64,000 nt of DNA from Rhodeus uyekii (GCA_037043235.1 JAWRVZ010000562.1:62001-126000), one strand, 5' to 3'. Shown: positions 23,049 to 33,923, counted from the stretch's first letter. Notes: generated by a model not told the origin, from the letters alone. Numbers and translations are program-made.

Positions 23049-24026
23049 GAACAAGAGACCAGGCTAAGTCGTCTACAAAGACTTTTTCTAATGAATTTCT
23101 CCGCGTTACCGAGCTCCGCGGCCACCTCATGGCTCCCGAGCGCCGCGCAAACGCCATGGCTCCCGGGCGCCGCGCAAACGTCAAGGCTCCCGAGTGCCGC
23201 GCAAACGTCATGGCTCCCGAGCGCCGCGGCCATGAACAGTGAGCCGATTCTCCAGCCCGTGAACAGTGAGCCGATTCTCCAGCCCGTGAACAGTGAGCCG
23301 ATTCTCCAGCCCGTGAACAGTGAGCCGATTCTCCAGCCCGTGAACAGTGAGCCGAACCTCCCTTGGCCTGAGCCGCCGACAGACCTGGACCTCCCCGACC
23401 TCCCTTGGCCTGAGCCGCCAGAATTCCCACCCAGCCTCCCTCTCCCACCGCCTCTACCCTGCCAGCATCCAGCACCTCCTCTGTCTGTGTCCCACGCCCC
23501 ATCACCGGCTCCCGCTAACACCTGGGAGCCTCCATGCATCAACTGGCCACAGTCATCGGAAGGTGCTGAGGGTGTCCATATTCCACCTCCGACCTCAGTG
23601 CCCGTCACTCCACCTTGGCCCGTTGGCACTGCGGCTCCCCCTTCACTCCTCCCTCCCTCGGCTCCACCGGGCTCCCTCGTCCCTGAGCCTCCACCGGGCG
23701 CCCTCGTCCTGCCGGCTCCACTTTGGTTGGTCGTCGCCTTGCCTTCCCCTTCGGTGTCGTCTGGCTCCTCCCTCCCTCCGCTGTCACCTTCGTCCTCCGT
23801 TGCTCCGGTTTCACCTCAGTCCTCGGTCTTCCCGGCTCCACCTCGGACGATCGTCGCTGCGGATCCGCCTCGGCCTCCGGTTCCAGCGGCATCGTTCGGG
23901 ATCCTCGGTCAGTCGGTTCCACCCTGGACGGATTCTGCTGCCTGGTTCCGGGTCCCACCTGCACCTCCCTGGACACCAACCTCTGCCTGGCCCCTTTTCC
24001 CACCTGCACCGCCCTGGACTTTCTAA
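22965..24026 (+). CDS. proline-rich ORF inside the non-autonomous LTR element
   Basis: A 353-residue frame starts inside the left LTR. After about 45 residues it has four 10-residue Ala/Ser/Trp repeats (SWLPSAAQT type, 23113-23233). Then come four exact 9-residue repeats (NSEPILQPV, 23234-23341) and a long Pro/Ser-rich tail with recurring PPWP and PAPPW motifs. No enzymatic domain is visible. All three forward frames are open over much of 23350-24000, so base composition alone could keep it open. The exact repeats and position between the LTRs make it a plausible element-encoded protein of unknown role. Confidence 0.45.
   Translation: MFMIKVFFDCISVLSVVSLASHASSSVTEQETRLSRLQRLFLMNFSALPSSAATSWLPSAAQTPWLPGAAQTSRLPSAAQTSWLPSAAAMNSEPILQPVNSEPILQPVNSEPILQPVNSEPILQPVNSEPNLPWPEPPTDLDLPDLPWPEPPEFPPSLPLPPPLPCQHPAPPLSVSHAPSPAPANTWEPPCINWPQSSEGAEGVHIPPPTSVPVTPPWPVGTAAPPSLLPPSAPPGSLVPEPPPGALVLPAPLWLVVALPSPSVSSGSSLPPLSPSSSVAPVSPQSSVFPAPPRTIVAADPPRPPVPAASFGILGQSVPPWTDSAAWFRVPPAPPWTPTSAWPLFPPAPPWTF
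23113..23233 (+). repeat. 30-bp tandem repeats
   Basis: Four units of the form (ATGGCTCCCGAGCGCCGCGC plus about 10 bp), differing at a few bases. They are in frame with the proline-rich ORF. Confidence 0.85.
23234..23361 (+). repeat. 27-bp tandem repeats
   Basis: Four complete identical 27-bp units starting GAACAGTGAGCCGATTC, plus a fifth partial unit that diverges after GAACAGTGAGCCGA. The unit length is a multiple of three, so the frame is kept. Confidence 0.97.
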
Positions 24027-24135
24027 CGGACTCTTGTGTATTATTCCATGTCCTGTCCTCCCCCTGGTCCCCCTCCCTCCCTCCGCTGTTGGTCAGTTTT
24101 GGCGCGAGGTCGCGCCTTCCGGGAGGGGGAGCTAC

Positions 24136-24417
24136 TGTAACGGTTATGTCATTCTCCTCCCGTGGGTCCCTCCTGTGTTCCCGTAGCCACCCATGTTATC
24201 AATGTCAGCTGTGTCTTGTTAAGCCCTGCCTTTTTATACCGTCATGTTTACCATTGTCTTTGTCTCTTGTTAACATTTCTGGTGTATAGAGTGTGGATGC
24301 CCTGTTCCTGAGTTTGCACCCCCATGTGCCCTTTTGTTTATGATTAAAGTGTTTTTTGATTGCATCTCCGTGTTCTCCGTCGTTTCTCTCGCATCGCACG
24401 CCAGCTCTAGTGTGACA
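24136..24417 (+). repeat. right LTR
   Basis: 282 bp, the same termini as the left LTR, with seven substitutions and no indel by eye. Confidence 0.95.
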
Positions 24418-24422
24418 CCATG

Positions 24423-24985
24423 TTTCTAGCATCTGTAAAACGGCATTCTTCCATCTTAAAAATATATCTAAATTGCGACATATGCTCTCAAAGACAAATG
24501 CGGAAAAGTTAGTTCATGCGTTCATGAGTTCAAGGCTAGATTATTGTAATGCTTTACTAGGTGGTTGCCCTGCACGCTTAATACACAAATTTCAGCTGGT
24601 CCAAAATGCAGCAGCTCGAGTTCTTACTAGAACCAGGAAGTATGAGCATATTAGCCCAGTTCTGTCAAACCTGCACTGGCTTCCTATTAAACACCGAATA
24701 CATTTTAAAATCTTGCTAATTACTTACAAAGCATTAAATGGTTTAGCTCCACAGTACTTGAGTGATCTCCTAAAACATTATAGTCCTTCACGCCTATTGC
24801 GATCCCAAAATACTGACCAGCTTATAATACCTAGAATATCAAAGTCAACTGCTGGCGGTCGATCTTTTTCCTATTTAGCTCCTAAACTCTGGAACAGTCT
24901 TCTTAATACAGTTCGAGAAGCAGACACACTCTGTCAGTTTAAATCTAGACTAAAAACACATCTCTTCAACCTGGCATACACATAA
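24423..24985 (+). pseudogene. L2 LINE ORF2: C-terminal domain after the LTR insertion
   Basis: The open part 24473-24985 (170 aa) reads AEKLVHAFMSSRLDYCNALL, QLVQNAAARVLTRTRKYEH, LHWLPIKHRIHFKILLITYKALNGLAPQYL and a C-terminal FSYLAPKLWNSL...FKSRLKTHLFNLAYT. This is the C-terminal domain usual for fish L2-type LINEs. It continues the host LINE interrupted at 22762. The first 50 bp (24423-24472) need a frame change. Confidence 0.9.
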
Positions 24986-25553
24986 CACATTATACATACA
25001 TTTTTAATCCAAATCATGTAAAATGATTGTTAGGCTGCATAATTTAGGTCAGCCGGAACCGGTAACATTCTCATAATATCTGATGTACTCGATACATCAG
25101 AAGAAGAATGGCATCTACGCTGATATTATTCTCTGTTTATTCCGAGGTTACCATGGTCAGCCGGATCCGGGCCGTATCCAGATCAGATGAAGGACCTGCA
25201 CCTGGATACGAGCACAGCACTGCCCTGAAGTGTCTGTGGAGACCGTGACTCTACTAAACCCTCCCCGGTGTAGATTATGAACCCATCTCCAATCCGACCA
25301 AATTAGACTTAATATTAGACTTTAATTATCAATATAATAATCAAACTATCAATCAATCAAATCGATCAATAATCATAACTTAGCACTTAATATTCATCAA
25401 TTGTATTAATTCGCCTGCTCTTTTAAGGCTGCCGTTAAGCCAAACAAACTTTGTTTGTAATGTTTTCATGTGACCAATGTAAAGCTGCTTTGAAACAATC
25501 TGTATTGTAAAAAGCGCTATATAAGTAAAGGTGACTTGACTTTACTTGACTTT
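24986..25553 (+). mobile_element. L2 LINE 3' untranslated region and tail
   Basis: It ends with AAGCGCTATATAAGTAAAGG and a repeated TGACTTGACTT tail, the usual end of fish L2 elements. The inverse copy at 29336-29615 and the copy at 7762 share its start. Confidence 0.85.
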
Positions 25554-25559
25554 ATGATC

Positions 25560-25988
25560 CGGACAACAGCAAATGGATTAAAAACTGTATTTGCCCCTAC
25601 TCTCGGTTTGGGAAGCCAGCGGACAGCCTGGTATCTCTCTCTTTCCCTGGGAACTGCCTTATCTCCAAGGACAAACCATAGTAAAAACATCTGATGTTAT
25701 GGCTTCCATTCCCACGGATCCGTCTGCCTGTTTACCTATTCTCATCTACCCCCTCCCCCACCACACAAAAAATTTCCAACATGTAATCACATGTGCTGTG
25801 ACGTGTCTTGTTATCTTGTTTGTGTTTTGCTGTGTAAGGCTTGCTAAACTGCATTCTTGTATTTCTTGTTTTTCTGGAGAAAAAACGGCGCATGCTCTAC
25901 TGCGACGACACGTCTGTGAAAACAAATTTCCTGTTAAGGGACAATAAAATTATATCTATCTATCTATCTAGATAGATAGATAGATAAA
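25560..25988 (+). mobile_element. 3' end of another LINE-like element with (ATCT)n tail
   Basis: The interior has no recognised coding. It ends GGGACAATAAAATTATATCT followed by ATCT repeats, a tail pattern common in fish LINEs. The tail meets a GATA run head to head at about 25968, giving an ATCT/GATA palindrome. Confidence 0.45.
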
Positions 25989-27006
25989 ATAAAGCCAGGG
26001 CTTGACTTGTTTGGACTTGGCTAGACTGGACTCCAATTTGTGCCCTACCCAGTAGATGATGTTTGTTCAATTTAACTAGGTCAGAAATTATTATGGGCAG
26101 CCAGTTATGGAACCAGATTTAAAGATACAGAGATAAAAAATGCAACCAAGTTCATGTTCCCATGATACAATAAAGTTGTTGCTTGTTGCAAGCCTAAATT
26201 AGCCACTGGTGGTCTTTCATGTTAAAAGTATAGTTTCATATTTCACTTCATATTTATCATTGTTGCATTTAAAATTATCCATTAATATGTGATTGTAATT
26301 GCTGTGTAAGTGCACTTACTGTCACCTTTGAGCTGCATTAAACAGTGTGTAAAATGTCACATCAGATGCAGCTTCTGTGCAGCCTTTACTACAAAGCTGG
26401 GTGTTTGTACGGATTTCAGTCTCTTACTCTAATTTATTTTGTTGATTAAATTTGAGAATATGACAAATGTGAAGACAGATCTATTTTTTTTTTACATTTG
26501 GCCCACACTTTTGTTCTCTGCGTCCTCTAATGTAATCCGCTATGGGTTCGTAGCAATCATCAAGAGAAAGGAATTGGAAGAATTAGTCCAATTGGTCCTA
26601 TCTGGACGCATTAATTGATTGAAACGTCAGTCCAGCCAGCTTCCGGAACTCTTCTGTTCTGTCAGAGGGAGAGAAGGAAATGATCTTCAGCCTGCTTTCT
26701 CCAATCAGCCAAACTCATCCTTGTCTTTTAATAATGACAGTAACTCAGGAGATAAGGGTACACAGATCAAACAGACCATTTAACATTGACACTGACCACT
26801 AACTGTGGGAGAACTTGAGTGTCAGCTGACGTGATTATGACAAAAGGCTACGACAATGACAGAAGAACACATGAGCAAACAGGATGAATGTAAACAAAAC
26901 AGTACTCTAACACATAGCTTGTGAATCTACAATTCAAATAGCTGGAGCAAATGCTTTGCGGTCAGGTGCACGTTTAAAAAAGAAAAGAAAAACTGTTGCC
27001 ATGTTA
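25989..27006. other. no recognisable feature
   Basis: AT-rich unique-looking sequence with no exon, RNA gene or repeat terminus that I can support. Confidence 0.5.
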
Positions 27007-27014
27007 CAATAAAT

Positions 27015-27477
27015 CAGTGGTTCTCAAATAGTGGGGATATGCTTTTTTTTGCCAGGGAGTAGGTTTCTTGCACTGAACAAGAGTTCAGTTAACTGTCCTC
27101 TCACCCTTTGACGTGTACGATCACACCGGTGTTCATGTGTGTCACGTGATCAACCGCTGAATTCACACGTGTTTTCACGCGATATCTGGCACTGATCCAA
27201 AAAAGACGCGCTCAGAGCTTGTCATTTATCACAACAAATTCAGTGTTTTCAACCACATAAGGTTTCTTTTAGGTTTCAACAAGTTGATCCAACAAGTTGG
27301 TGACTATTTTGAATTATCTATTATACAGCGCTTTTTGTGACTGTGGTATGTCACGTGACACGCATGACGCGTTGCCATGGAAACAATATGTCGAAAGTTC
27401 CAAAATGGGGGGAGGGGGGCGCGCGAAAGTTTTACCTCTTCCTAAGGGGCGTGACAGGAAATAATTGAGAAGCACTG
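27015..27477 (+). mobile_element. hAT MITE (463 bp) with 8-bp TSD
   Basis: Termini CAGTGGTTCTCAA and TTGAGAAGCACTG. Duplication CAATAAAT at 27007-27014 and 27478-27485. A related copy lies at about 41050-41512. Inside is a CpG-rich part with GTCACGTG palindromes. Confidence 0.93.
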
Positions 27478-27485
27478 CAATAAAT

Positions 27486-28023
27486 AAAGATTGATGAGTG
27501 CTGAATGTCAGGGTTTAATACAAAACCACATGACTTCAGTATATGTGATCACAGTCTGTGCCCTCAAAATGATTACACTGTAACTTTAATAGAATGGTTT
27601 TACCAAGTTTACCGAGTGTGATTTTCACAGGATTAAAATTACAAGATGTGACAATGATGTAATCTGTGATAAGCTGAGGAGTGAGGGCTCATCAAGAGCG
27701 TACATGAGATCTTGAAAAGGATCATACCGTGTAGCACCTGTCGGGTTCATCGTGAGTGGCCTGGTCATCTGTTATGAAGACTCAGACAGGATGTTATGAC
27801 AGAAGGATGCTATTGTTATTTGAACCCCAAAACAGTTTATTGCACAGCATATTATTTGAGTCAGTAACACAGCACTGAGGAGAACAGGTAACTAATAATA
27901 ACCAACTACAGAACAGTAGAGCCATACATCACAGCAGCGCCAGGCCAGCAAGCCAGGTGTAGGTTTAGGGTGGGGTGGGACATTCAGTAAAGTCAAGCTT
28001 ATAATTATAGTGAAGGGTGGGTT
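27486..28023. other. no recognisable feature
   Basis: Sequence without a recognised exon or repeat, between a hAT MITE and an LTR. Confidence 0.45.
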
Positions 28024-28417
28024 TGTCATGGTTCTGTCAGTCTCAGTCTCGTTTCCAGTGTTCCACTGCTCCTCCTCCCTTGTCTGTGTCTCGTTAGCGT
28101 CTGCCCTGCCTTCTCGTTTCCTGTAATCATTCCCAGCTGTCTCTGATCACTTATTCCCTCTTGTGTCCTATATAGTTCCCTCAATGTTTGCTGTCTGGTG
28201 TGGTGTCAGTGTCAGTACATGTCCTTGCGGCGTGTTCCTGCCTGTGTGTTTCCTGATGTCTGATCGCCCGTTCTACCCGGTTGATTCTTTGTGTTCAGTT
28301 TCTCAGATTATGTTATGTTTTCCCCATCGTGGGTTTTTCTTTGTATTTTGTCTTTTGTTATTGAAATAAATACAATTCTTACCCCGCATTTGAGTCCTCC
28401 CTGAACGATCCGTGACA
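28024..28417 (+). mobile_element. LTR (394 bp) of a Gypsy-type element
   Basis: Starts TGTCATGG and ends GTGACA. It has a TATATAG box at about 28169 and AATAAA at 28365-28370. The coding relic after it supports a 5' LTR. No second LTR was found downstream, so the element is truncated. Confidence 0.75.
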
Positions 28418-28419
28418 TA

Positions 28420-28880
28420 ATGACGCCACCATTCAAGGACCCAGCGGGGAAGGATTTATTTTTTGGACTTTTGCCTTTTTTTGAGTCTTGCGAGTTTCTC
28501 CTGGCAGAGAGAGCTTCGTAGCCATGGGGATTTTTTTGGGTCCAACTACTCCTTTGGGACCATCAGTTCGCCAGCAGATGTTCCGACTAGTTAATTCAAT
28601 CTACTTCCACCAGCTGGGGGCGGAGGTGAGAGAGTTTGCAAATTTCTCATTAAAGTGTATAGATTTGACTATGTAGAGGAGGACCTTAAGGAAGTGTTCA
28701 ACCTCTGCCTGGACAAACCCATTATTTACTGGGAGATGGAAAAGCTGGAGAACCTGAGCTTCTGGGAGTTTATCGACCACATTTGCCTTCTGGGGGAGCC
28801 GGAGCAGGCACCCCTATCGAACTCCCGACCCACTGTCTGCCTTCCCAACTTCCCCGCAATCAGTGGGAGTACCCACTGAT
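28420..28880 (+). pseudogene. gag-like relic of the LTR element
   Basis: Starting at an ATG three bases after the LTR, the frame soon breaks. The recognisable parts are RQQMFRLVNSIYFHQLGAEVREFANFSL (about 28570-28655) and, in another frame, EEDLKEVFNLCLDKPIIYWEMEKLENLSFWEFIDHI (28676-28788). Short gag-like proteins of this type (FN-x-L-D...WEM..L..L.FW.F) occur in non-autonomous fish Gypsy elements; that link is from general knowledge. The frame ends by 28879. It is broken by at least one frameshift and has no pol. Confidence 0.55.
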
Positions 28881-28887
28881 TGAAACC

Positions 28888-29027
28888 TGTCATAAGTGAT
28901 AAACAATTTACAGGAAGTGTTTCAGTGAAGAGCATAGACACAGAGAAATAAAAGGAAATCATGTTACCGGCAGTTCAAAAAATCCACATTAAGGATTGTG
29001 TACATTAAATTTGTTGTTAAAGGTTTC
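28888..29027 (+). repeat. 140-bp segment shared in inverse with 17010-17150
   Basis: Nearly identical to the minus strand of the 17-kb segment. In transcription sense both copies agree with the strand of their surrounding LTR element, which suggests a piece common to two retroelements. Confidence 0.85.
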
Positions 29028-29335
29028 AGTAGTAGGAAACAGAGGTGGAGGAGGAGGAAGGAGCCCGCTGCTGGACAGGGAGACGCCGTTCCAGAGCCCG
29101 CTGCCGGCCAGGAGAAAGTCTTCCAAAGACTGCTCGCCCCGCCGGCGCCTCCAGAGAGACCTTAACACTCCCGGCCTGACCCGCCGACTCTGCCTGAACT
29201 TTTCCGGCTTGACCCGCCGACTCTGCCTGAACTCTCCCGGTCTGATCCGCCTGACCCGCTGGTCCCGCGGGAGCCCACCTGGCTCAACCCGCCTGACCCG
29301 CCGGTCCCGCGGGAGCCTACCTGGCCATGCCATTC
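29028..29335 (+). other. GC-rich interior of the LTR element, no domain recognised
   Basis: A + frame (28996-29397) encodes Arg/Gly/Pro-rich repeats around GLTRRLCLN and RLTRRSRGS. Short internal repeats of GACCCGCC type at 29178-29310 explain it. No known domain. Confidence 0.4.
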
Positions 29336-29615
29336 TTCTTCTGATGTATCGAGTACATCAGATGTTATGGGAATGTTCCCGGTTCAGACTGACCTAAATT
29401 ATTCAGCCTAACAATAATTTTACATGATTTAAAAATGTATGTATAATGTGTTATGTGTATGCCAGATTGAATAGATGTGTTTTTAGTCTAGATTTAAACT
29501 GAGTGTGTCTGCTTCCCGAACTGTATTAGGAAGACTGTTTAGGAGCTAAATAGCAGAGTTTAGGAGCTAAATAGGAAAAGGATCGACCGCCAGCAGTTGA
29601 CTTTGATATTCTAGG
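29336..29615 (-). mobile_element. L2 LINE 3' fragment, minus strand, split by a mariner-type insertion
   Basis: Reverse complement of about 24830-25110. It resumes after the inserted element (30567 to about 30585). The C-terminal FSYLAPKL coding part and the start of the 3' UTR are recognisable, with a small duplication at about 29540-29570. Confidence 0.85.
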
Positions 29616-29617
29616 TA

Positions 29618-30566
29618 CAGTGGTACCTCGAGATACGAAATTAATCCGTTCTGAGGCGGCCTTCGTATAATGAGTTTTTCGTATCTTGGAACACTTTTTA
29701 CATGTAAAATGGCTTATCCGTTCCAAGCCCCTCCAAAAACACCCCATTGAATTTCATAATAAAGCTAAATTGACCTATAAACAATGAAATAACGTAAAAT
29801 GTCAATGTGGCAAGGGGGGCATGGATATAAACAGCCTGGAAGGGAAAGACGGAGAGAGAGATCCGGGCGAGACGCGAGTCGGCACGGAAGCGGTGAACGC
29901 GAGGCTCACGAGCGAAATGAAAGTGAAACCGAAACTGAGAGAGATTGCGAGTGACACGGAACTCAGAGGGAGAAGCGTGACTCAGCTGAGAGAAGCGGGA
30001 CAGTGGGAGTGAAATGCACCTGCTTATGTTTTGTTTTGTGTTTTGATTTATTTAAGACTCTAAAGAAATAAAAGCTTGTGAGTCTCAGTAAGCTGACCCT
30101 GCCTCCTTCCTTCTCCGTGACTAACGAACCTTACCACAGTTGACGCTTACCTTTCGAGTGAGGCTATCTCCGAAAGTGGCGGCAGAGGAGGAGGAGGACA
30201 AACGGCAGATACCAGCTTCGTACTTCTTTATGATCTCCATCTTTGTCTCCAGAGCTAAAGCACGCCAGCACGTACGTATAGAAGATGCATGATGGGAGGG
30301 ATGATGTCCAATTAGAGAGAAGGATCTCATGGCTTGGCTAGCATCAGGAACCAATGGGAGAGCAGGAGGATGGTGGCGAGTCTACTATAACTAAGATGGC
30401 GGCGTGCAGTGCCAGTTTCAAAATTGTTATGGGGCGAATCTCGGACTTTCAGAAACCTTTCGTATCTTGAAAACTTTTCTTATGTAGAGCAGTAACATTT
30501 TTCGTCTTTGCTTTCGTAACTTGGATTTTTCGTAAGTTGAGCCTTTCGTATCTTGAGGTACTACTG
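29618..30566 (+). mobile_element. mariner-type element B (949 bp) with TA duplication
   Basis: Ends CAGTGGTACCTCGAGATACG and CTTGAGGTACTACTG, flanked by TA at 29616-29617 and 30567-30568. The L2 copy at 24828-24829 shows the empty TA site. There is no transposase. The interior contains a GA-rich stretch (29840-30010), a poly(A)-signal region and AAGATGGCGGC at about 30393. Confidence 0.92.
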
Positions 30567-30589
30567 TATTATAAGCTCGTCTGACGCAG

Positions 30590-31060
30590 ATGTCCTGTGC
30601 TCTGCTGTGATATGTGGTTATGTGGGTTTTTATATTCATGAATTGGCAGACCTTTGGCAAATATAGTTGAGCCCTAAATAGAGATGTTATGGCAAGCAAT
30701 CACTAGTCTTATTTGAATTAATGGAAGTGACTTGAGTCCTTGAGATGGATGTGGGGAATGCCAGGTAGGTGGGAATCTGTGTCCAGCTGAGTAGGAGGGG
30801 GAACAGCAGTCAAAGTTTCGAGATAGGTGACTAGACACAAGATTTTTTTTTTTTAAGAAAGTGGAGTTTTTGATCTCATTGTTGTGTATTTTTGTATCAA
30901 TATATACGGAAGGGGTTACACAACCAAGAACCCCATACTATTCAGGACCATTTATCTTTACTCTCATCAATAGAGCACAACTACAGTATTTGTGATGAAG
31001 TCTATAATGTTTTCTGTTTCTCAGAAATGATCTGATGGGTCATGCTGATGAATATGGTCA
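30590..31060. other. no recognisable feature
   Basis: Mixed sequence. I see no exon or repeat terminus. Confidence 0.45.
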
Positions 31061-31068
31061 TTAAACTG

Positions 31069-31489
31069 CAGGGTTGCCAAATCTGCATAATAAAAACAGC
31101 CTGTTGGCAAATACAATCTTACCCCAAAACAAACCCAAATTCAAAACATGCCACTCCCAGTGACCTAAAATGTGTATTTTAAAGATTTTCAACATGAAAA
31201 GTTGTTCTCTGATTGGTAGCGATCAAAACACAAGTCTGTTTTCATAAAAGAGCTCACAAAGTCTCCCAAGTGTAGCTTCCTGTGAAAAAACAAAATACTC
31301 TGTCTTTATATAGCTACTGTACATAACTTTATATAGTTACATAACTGGTATAATGTAATTGGAGTAAAATATCAGTTTAAGCATTTTAGTCAAATACAAT
31401 TTATACAATACGTCAAAACTTTAAGCCTTTGGGAGAAAAACTATGGCAACAGTTAAAAAAATTCCCCAATTGTAGATTTGGCAACCATG
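31069..31489 (+). mobile_element. hAT-like MITE (421 bp), worn TSD
   Basis: Termini CAGGGTTGCCAAATCT and AGATTTGGCAACCATG. Flanks TTAAACTG and TTGAACTC match at 6 of 8 positions, as expected for an old insertion. No coding capacity. Confidence 0.75.
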
Positions 31490-31497
31490 TTGAACTC

Positions 31498-32180
31498 ACA
31501 TGTGGTGATGTCTGGCACGTTGAAATCAGCCATCAAATGTGTAGCAGAACACAGGGCCCTTTTAATATCATGTGATTGCTGTCTTGACATACATTATCAT
31601 GCTTTTTCATGTAGAGAGTCACATTGAGATACAAATAGCATAACTGTTTTCTTCTGGGTAAGTGAATGCTTTGATTATTTGCTTAATTATTTTCTATAAT
31701 CATTTTATATTTAATAACTAATACCTGCTTGTAAAATATGCCCTTGTCTACTGAAATATTTATTGCTTAGTTAAAAAGACATATAATCATGTCAAATGAT
31801 AATGGGATGTTTAAATGTGTGGTGTTATAATAAATTAGATTTTTTTATTTATTTAATGAATTTCTCTTCAAAACTGTCACCCTTTTTATGAGTTTTTCTA
31901 CTTTTCAATGTTAGTAATATGTAGGTTTCATATCTAGACAGATTTGTATTAAATTATATAAATCCATTATGGAAGTATTGATAGTACATGATTATTTTTA
32001 AATAAATCTTTCTTTTAAAATTATGTCTGTCCCACAGTTGTGATCATTTCAACCACAACAAACACTTCACCAAATAAGGTTTTTCAAATGCTCTGCATTT
32101 GCTTACCAATGAGACAGCGCTGTCAGTTTAGATTAAATGTAATATTTTTGTGAGACATAAGCAGCGTTCAGTAAATTACT
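31498..32180. other. no recognisable feature
   Basis: AT-rich sequence with no supported feature. Confidence 0.5.
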
Positions 32181-32182
32181 TA

Positions 32183-32997
32183 CCGTACTTATTCAAGTAT
32201 ATCGCGCACACGTGTATAACGCGCACCCCTAATTTTCGATTAAAAATCGTTATAAAATTTTGTTTCACACCAAGCGTTGTAATTGACAAAAAACGTTGTT
32301 GAACACGTGCAGCCATGATAAAAAAACATTTATTTATTGTATAACATATACTTATATAACATATATAACATATATTTATTGACAACATAAACTAATGAAC
32401 ACAATACCGAAAGAGAATTACCGGTAAAAATATTTATTTAAAATCCTTCGACGTCAGATTCCTCATCAGAGACACTAAAGAGTTGCTCCCATTCTTCTGG
32501 AGTTAATTTTTCATCAGTGTCCGTCCATTTTATTGCTGATGCCTGTCTTCACAAAAAAACACAAAATGCCTGTCGTAACGTGTGGGTGAGGAAATGAAGC
32601 GGCGAGGGGACGTTTTTTTTTCTTCATTGAGAAGTACAGTGAGAGACTCACGTACAGTGAGAAGGCTGCAGCCTGTGTTACGGGATGTAATGTATCATGC
32701 AATCGGCAATCGATTGCTTTGGGCTATGTTGCGGTTGTTGCCGCGATTTATGTTTGAATACAGTTGCTGAATTGCACTCACGAGCCTGCCTTTTATTTTA
32801 TGCATATATTGCTACTTAAACAGATTGTAAAATGCGCAGCGCGAACTCACAATTCGCCGGCGCCCTCAAAGGACCGGCCGTCAAAACAAACCCCACCCCA
32901 CCCCACCCCAGCCCAGTCCTCGTGCATAACGCGCATCCCTAACTTTGATTTATTTTTTTGGTAGAAAATTTTGCTTGTTATACTCGAAGAAATACGG
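32183..32997 (+). mobile_element. mariner-type element C (815 bp) with TA duplication
   Basis: Ends CCGTACTTATTCAAGTATA and TATACTCGAAGAAATACGG, flanked by TA. A second copy is at 46210-47417. Interior CpG-rich part with CAATTCGCCGGCGCCCTC near 32850. No transposase ORF. Confidence 0.85.
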
Positions 32998-32999
32998 TA

Positions 33000-33923
33000 A
33001 AAGTTATCAATTACTAATTTAGTAATTAATACAGTAATTATATTACTGTACTAACTCATCTTGCATTATGTATTACTAATTACTTTCTGAATCCCATCTC
33101 GGCCTTGACCAGTTTAATGATATAAGAAATACATAAAATACAGCTCTTAATTCCTTCAAATAAATAATATTAAATCAATCAATCAATCACAAATTAATCT
33201 TAAACTGACCCAAATATGTGAGGTTATATGAAAAACTAATTTTTGAAAATAGTGTTTTAAGAGGTTCTAATTCTTTAAACGTTTGTCCTTTCTTCTCAGT
33301 ATGTAAGTGGGCTCTAGGTGACGTTTGTGAAGTTCCATCAAGTCAAAGGAAGAAGAAGAAGAAGATCCTGCAAAATAGACGGCACCCAATCACTGACATG
33401 AAGCAACCTATTTCTACCAATAAAGGTAAAGGACTGCTTTGCCCTCCGCCAATCACCGTGCGCCATCTCTGTGTACTCGATCCTGATAGGCCAGACTTCG
33501 CTGTTTGTTGAGTTGTCCGGAAATCAGTCTACTAACAGACGGCATTTCTCACTATTTCAAAATTCCAGTCGTGGCTGTACTTCGGGAAACATGGAGCAAG
33601 TGGGGATGAAATATTTTCTCCAGGATTACTTCAGGTGTTGTTGGATGTAGTTTAATAATCATGTTAGTAAAGCGTGATGTTAGAAGCTTGTAAAATTCAT
33701 TCTTACCATGATGTCTAACTTACCATAGTTACTACAGGTATTTTTGATAAATTAAACTTACAGTAAGTTCTAATAATAATTCTAATATATTAGGATCCCA
33801 TTTTATAACAAAAAAATGATATGGCATTCCAACAGAGCTTTCTATACATCAGTGTGTGCGTCGCATTCAGCTGGTGAGTCAGTATATGGTGTAGGACAGT
33901 AAAAGACTCGCTACACATTAGGG
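33000..33923. other. no supported gene; possible promoter-proximal sequence
   Basis: Mostly AT-rich. Around 33440-33640 it becomes GC-balanced, with CCAATCAC at about 33448 and a short frame MEQVGMKYFLQDYF from an ATG at 33592, followed by a weak donor-like CAG-GTGTTG at about 33634. This could be a first exon, but nothing confirms it. Confidence 0.3.

Larger units (their letters stand above)
22767..24417 (+). mobile_element. non-autonomous LTR retrotransposon (1651 bp) inserted in the L2 LINE
   Basis: Two 282-bp direct repeats start TGTAACGG and end GTGTGACA. They flank an 1087-bp interior and are flanked by the 5-bp duplication CCATG (22762-22766 and 24418-24422). A purine tract GGGAGGGGGAGC precedes the right LTR, and a perfect inverted repeat (GGCGCG AGGT CGCGCC) sits just upstream of it at about 24098-24116. 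There is no gag, protease, RT or integrase, so it needed helper proteins. By my count the LTRs differ at 7 of 282 positions, mostly C/T or G/A. Confidence 0.95.

Noticed and set aside
22901..24009. Long minus-strand frames (242, 155 and 134 aa) across the LTR element
   Set aside because: They are antisense shadows of the GC-rich, stop-poor proline-rich region and its tandem repeats, with no independent motif.
23347..24289. Second and third forward frames (279 and 188 aa) over the proline-rich region
   Set aside because: They are open for the same compositional reason. The tandem repeats keep the length of all frames, but the NSEPILQPV repeats give sensible units only in the first frame.
33592..33634. 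Possible first exon starting MEQVGMKYFLQDYF
   Set aside because: The donor is weak. Joining it to the 36309 acceptor gives a frame that stops early and does not lead into tmem19. Kept only as a note.
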